A DNA stretch of 20,350 bases. Source: Lingula anatina. Its lineage: Eukaryota; Brachiopoda; Lingulata; Lingulida; Lingulidae. The notes under the pieces were generated by a model, which searched no databases, was not told where the DNA came from, and was given only the letters and a program-made list of their open reading frames with translations. Made by a program: the position numbers and the translations under genes. Below are positions 18,521 to 20,350 of this stretch, in pieces (positions within the stretch are counted from its first letter, which is position 1; every line of letters starts with the position of its first letter). The stretch spans positions 274,461 to 294,810 of the forward strand of contig NW_019775610.1 in the NCBI RefSeq assembly GCF_001039355.2, written 5' to 3'.

Positions 18521-20242
18521 CTGGAATTGTATTGATAGAAAATAGCCATCATATACGTATACTTGTACATCTCATGATCTGTCACAAATTCAGTTGCAAA
18601 GTATGTCAACTTTTCCTTTTAAATTATATTGTTAAAATATATTACTTATTATATCTTTAAAAAGTTTGATAAAATCTGTTATTTTTTCTATAAAATTACC
18701 TACACATGCAATTGAAACCACTTACCTTTTAATGTCATTACAAATTAGTTGTGGAAAAATCGGTTTTTATTTTCATAAAAGGAGAAAATCAAGGAGCACA
18801 ATTTTCTTTCCCATCCAAAAATTCTCTAGGCCAGCCTTAAATGAGGCATTTTATCCTGTGAGTGAACCTACCTCACATGTTGTACAAAACATTTCAGGGG
18901 ACACCTGTCCTGTAGCTACATCTCTCACACTGTAATATCCACCATTATTGGGCTTCAAGGCAGAGACGCGGACAACACCTAAGGATACAATTTATGACAG
19001 TTCAAATTTACAACTGAAAATTTAGTTTTAACAAAAATACATCAGTCACTGTTAACTTTGTGATGATTAAACAAATATGTTACTCTTTCAAAACAAAATA
19101 TTATAGACTATTTGTAAGTTGTAAGAATCTATGTAGATCAATTTTTTATTCTTTTTCTGTCTTTTTATACCAATGCAAGGTAATTTGCTGGAAATTCTAA
19201 CAATGTTACTGCTTAAAAATATCACTTACCAGGATCACGAGTCCAAAGTCTCCAGTACATATACAGCATGACAACAGTGAGAGATATTGACAGAAGGTTC
19301 AAGTAATGATGATGAGAGACATCTATGCAGTGTTAAGAAGATTGTGTTTACACTTCAAGACACTACGACAAAATGGTACTTTTTACTAATTATTCAAATG
19401 CAAAATCAAGAATAAATTTACCATTTACCTAAAGTCATTTTTATAAGTATAAATAACAAAATACTGTATCAGAAAATATAGATAATTAATGAAACTTTAA
19501 TTAAGTGATTAATTATTGCAGAAAGTGATCACAAAAATGTCAAAGAGTGGGCTGCTCTTCTTTTTCAATAACAGAGGATACAACTAAACATTTGGAGGTA
19601 GTAGCAAGCCAATGTGATGAATAAACCAGCTGCAAAACTGCCTGCAAACAAAGGATTTGGCCATCTGAAATGAAGAAAAATAATGTGATAATAACTCCTT
19701 TCTAATTATTTTTCTAGTACTAACATACCATGATAATAAATCTTTTGTAATCATTTTGTATAGTACAAAAATACATACATAAAATGTGCTCTTTTTAGAC
19801 ACAGTATGCAGTACAAATATGTTCTCAAAATACCAACTGTTCTTAAATTCTGACACTCAATCCTATCACAGCATATAAAAACACAACAGTTATAGCGTGC
19901 ATGTATCCTAACCTTACATGGTAATACTACAGCATACTATAACACAAAGCCATTTTGTCCAAATACAAAATATGAAATGCATCATTCACATACCTACACA
20001 CATGTAGCATTCTATGCTGATGTTTAGTGGACAGAAAAATAAATAAAGCCAATTCCCCAAACACTATCAGCCCTTGACTTCCGGTGTGGTCCTGTAATAG
20101 ATAAGCTAGCACCAGGGCCACAATATACAGCACAGCTGGCATGGTCAGGTGCCACAGCCAGGGTACAGTGGGTCCTGCTGGTCTGTAGTCCTCATCCTTT
20201 ATGTACATGTAATAAGATAACAGGCGAGAACACTCTGTTGAC
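18047..20242 (-). CDS. DHHC-type protein S-acyltransferase, C-terminal five exons (5' partial)
   Basis: Five minus-strand exons (20242-19994, 19664 to 19585 or 19582, 19322-19230, 18978-18872, 18520-18047) join in frame into about 334 residues ending in TGA. Known family role: membrane palmitoyltransferases of Golgi, ER or plasma membrane that transfer palmitate from CoA to protein cysteines through the DHHC cysteine. Numbering from the first residue seen, membrane segments lie near 31-49, 57-71, 89-109, 118-137, 216-238 and 263-282. A DPG motif (140-142) follows the fourth. The cysteine-rich domain runs C173xxC, x9, HC, xxC, xxC, x4, DHHC (198-201), x5, C207. After DHHC the usual PW, NCVG and N positions are changed (LFLLRCVAKHTHRLF), and the TTxE motif is only partly kept (TTVF at 294-297). 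Six segments and FCTTCEIVRPLRSKHC suggest the ankyrin-type ZDHHC17/ZDHHC13 branch. Ankyrin repeats, if any, would be in upstream exons. Family is secure, subfamily tentative. Confidence 0.9.
18521..18871 (-). other. Intron between DHHC enzyme exons d and e
   Basis: 351 bases of AT-rich sequence with a GTAGGT donor and CCAG acceptor. An 89-codon plus-strand frame (18666-18935) overlaps it and exon d antisense, and shows no recognisable features. Confidence 0.8.
18872..18978 (-). CDS. DHHC enzyme exon d: cytosolic linker and first zinc cysteines
   Basis: 107 bases between a TCCTTAG acceptor and a GAG|GTAGGT donor. It encodes a cytosolic linker (VVRVSALKPNNGGYYSVRD) and ends MFCTTCE, the first CxxC pair of the cysteine-rich domain. 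It joins exon e in phase 0. Confidence 0.88.
19230..19322 (-). CDS. DHHC enzyme exon c: fourth membrane segment and DPG motif
   Basis: 93 bases between a GCATAG acceptor and a CCTG|GTAAGT donor. The frame gives VSHHHYLNLL, then a membrane segment (SISLTVVMLYMYW) and RLWTRDP; the split Gly codon completes DPG, the motif that follows the membrane segment before the DHHC domain in this family. Confidence 0.85.
19582..19664 (-). CDS. DHHC enzyme exon b: third membrane segment
   Basis: The acceptor is TTTCAG|A. The phase completes an Arg codon with exon a (HVCR-WPNPLFAGSF). The exon encodes one hydrophobic segment (LFAGSFAAGLFITLACYYL). The donor is uncertain: GT at 19581 (GTATCC) and GT at 19584 (GTTGTA) both keep the frame into exon c and differ by one codon. 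The first is listed because its +3 base is A. Confidence 0.75.
19665..19993 (-). other. Intron between DHHC enzyme exons a and b
   Basis: 329 AT-rich bases with a GTATGT donor and TTTCAG acceptor. The minus-strand frame over 19584-19856 crosses this intron in a frame other than the coding one, and is a shadow of exon b. Confidence 0.8.
19994..20242 (-). CDS. DHHC enzyme exon a: first two membrane segments
   Basis: 249 bases between a TTATCAG acceptor and a TGTAG|GTATGT donor. The frame enters with one base of a codon and leaves with two. A soluble lead (RLLSYYMYIKDEDYRPAGP) precedes a membrane segment (MPAVLYIVALVLAYLLQD) and a second one (GLIVFGELALFIFLS), joined by a short QDHTGSQ loop. 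The ATG inside this exon is not the gene start, because the frame stays open to the acceptor and no signal or start context is seen. Confidence 0.85.
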
Positions 20243-20350
20243 CTGATAATATAGAAAGATACATTATATTGATTAATTTGAAATGAATCATGAATCGTAT
20301 CTTCACTGACATAAAATGAATCAGCAATTATTTTTCAGAGATACAATAAA

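Noticed and set aside
1-20350. CRISPR array, bacterial operon, tRNA or rRNA gene
   Set aside because: No spaced repeats with unique spacers, no prokaryotic gene packing, and no cloverleaf or rRNA-like conserved sequence was seen. The spliced genes show this is animal DNA.

Overview
The window is animal nuclear DNA from a draft assembly. It is AT-rich and holds two multi-exon genes, both on the minus strand, with GT-AG introns of about 0.2 to 3.8 kb, homopolymer runs, microsatellites and short inverted-repeat elements. The protein content (tandem VWC domains behind a signal peptide, and a multi-pass DHHC enzyme) fits a metazoan. A marine invertebrate is my best guess, but the phylum cannot be fixed from the sequence.

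Positions 1-14709 (minus strand) carry the first ten coding exons of a secreted or cell-surface matrix protein. It has a signal peptide followed by four complete ten-cysteine VWC domains and the first part of a fifth. I reconstructed the exons by hand. All splice phases agree and give 323 residues with no stop. The arrangement and the wording of the fifth VWC domain point to a FRAS1-like gene. The rest of the protein lies off the low-coordinate end of the window.

Positions 14710-18046 separate the two genes. They hold a possible untranslated leader for the FRAS1-like gene (donor at 16671), a 153-bp inverted-repeat element, a long AATAT microsatellite, a CpG-dense patch with a perfect 11-bp hairpin, and the probable 3' UTR of the upstream gene.

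Positions 18047-20242 (minus strand) carry the last five exons of a DHHC palmitoyltransferase, about 334 residues with six predicted membrane segments. The zinc-binding cysteine-rich domain is complete, but the residues just after DHHC are atypical. Its 5' exons lie beyond the high-coordinate end. The two genes are co-oriented neighbours; nothing in the sequence ties their functions together.

The most unusual structure is a 47-bp minisatellite at 2317-2691. It is a tandem amplification of the exon 6/intron boundary of the FRAS1-like gene. Each copy carries about 27 bases of exon end, and five extra copies keep a perfect splice donor.
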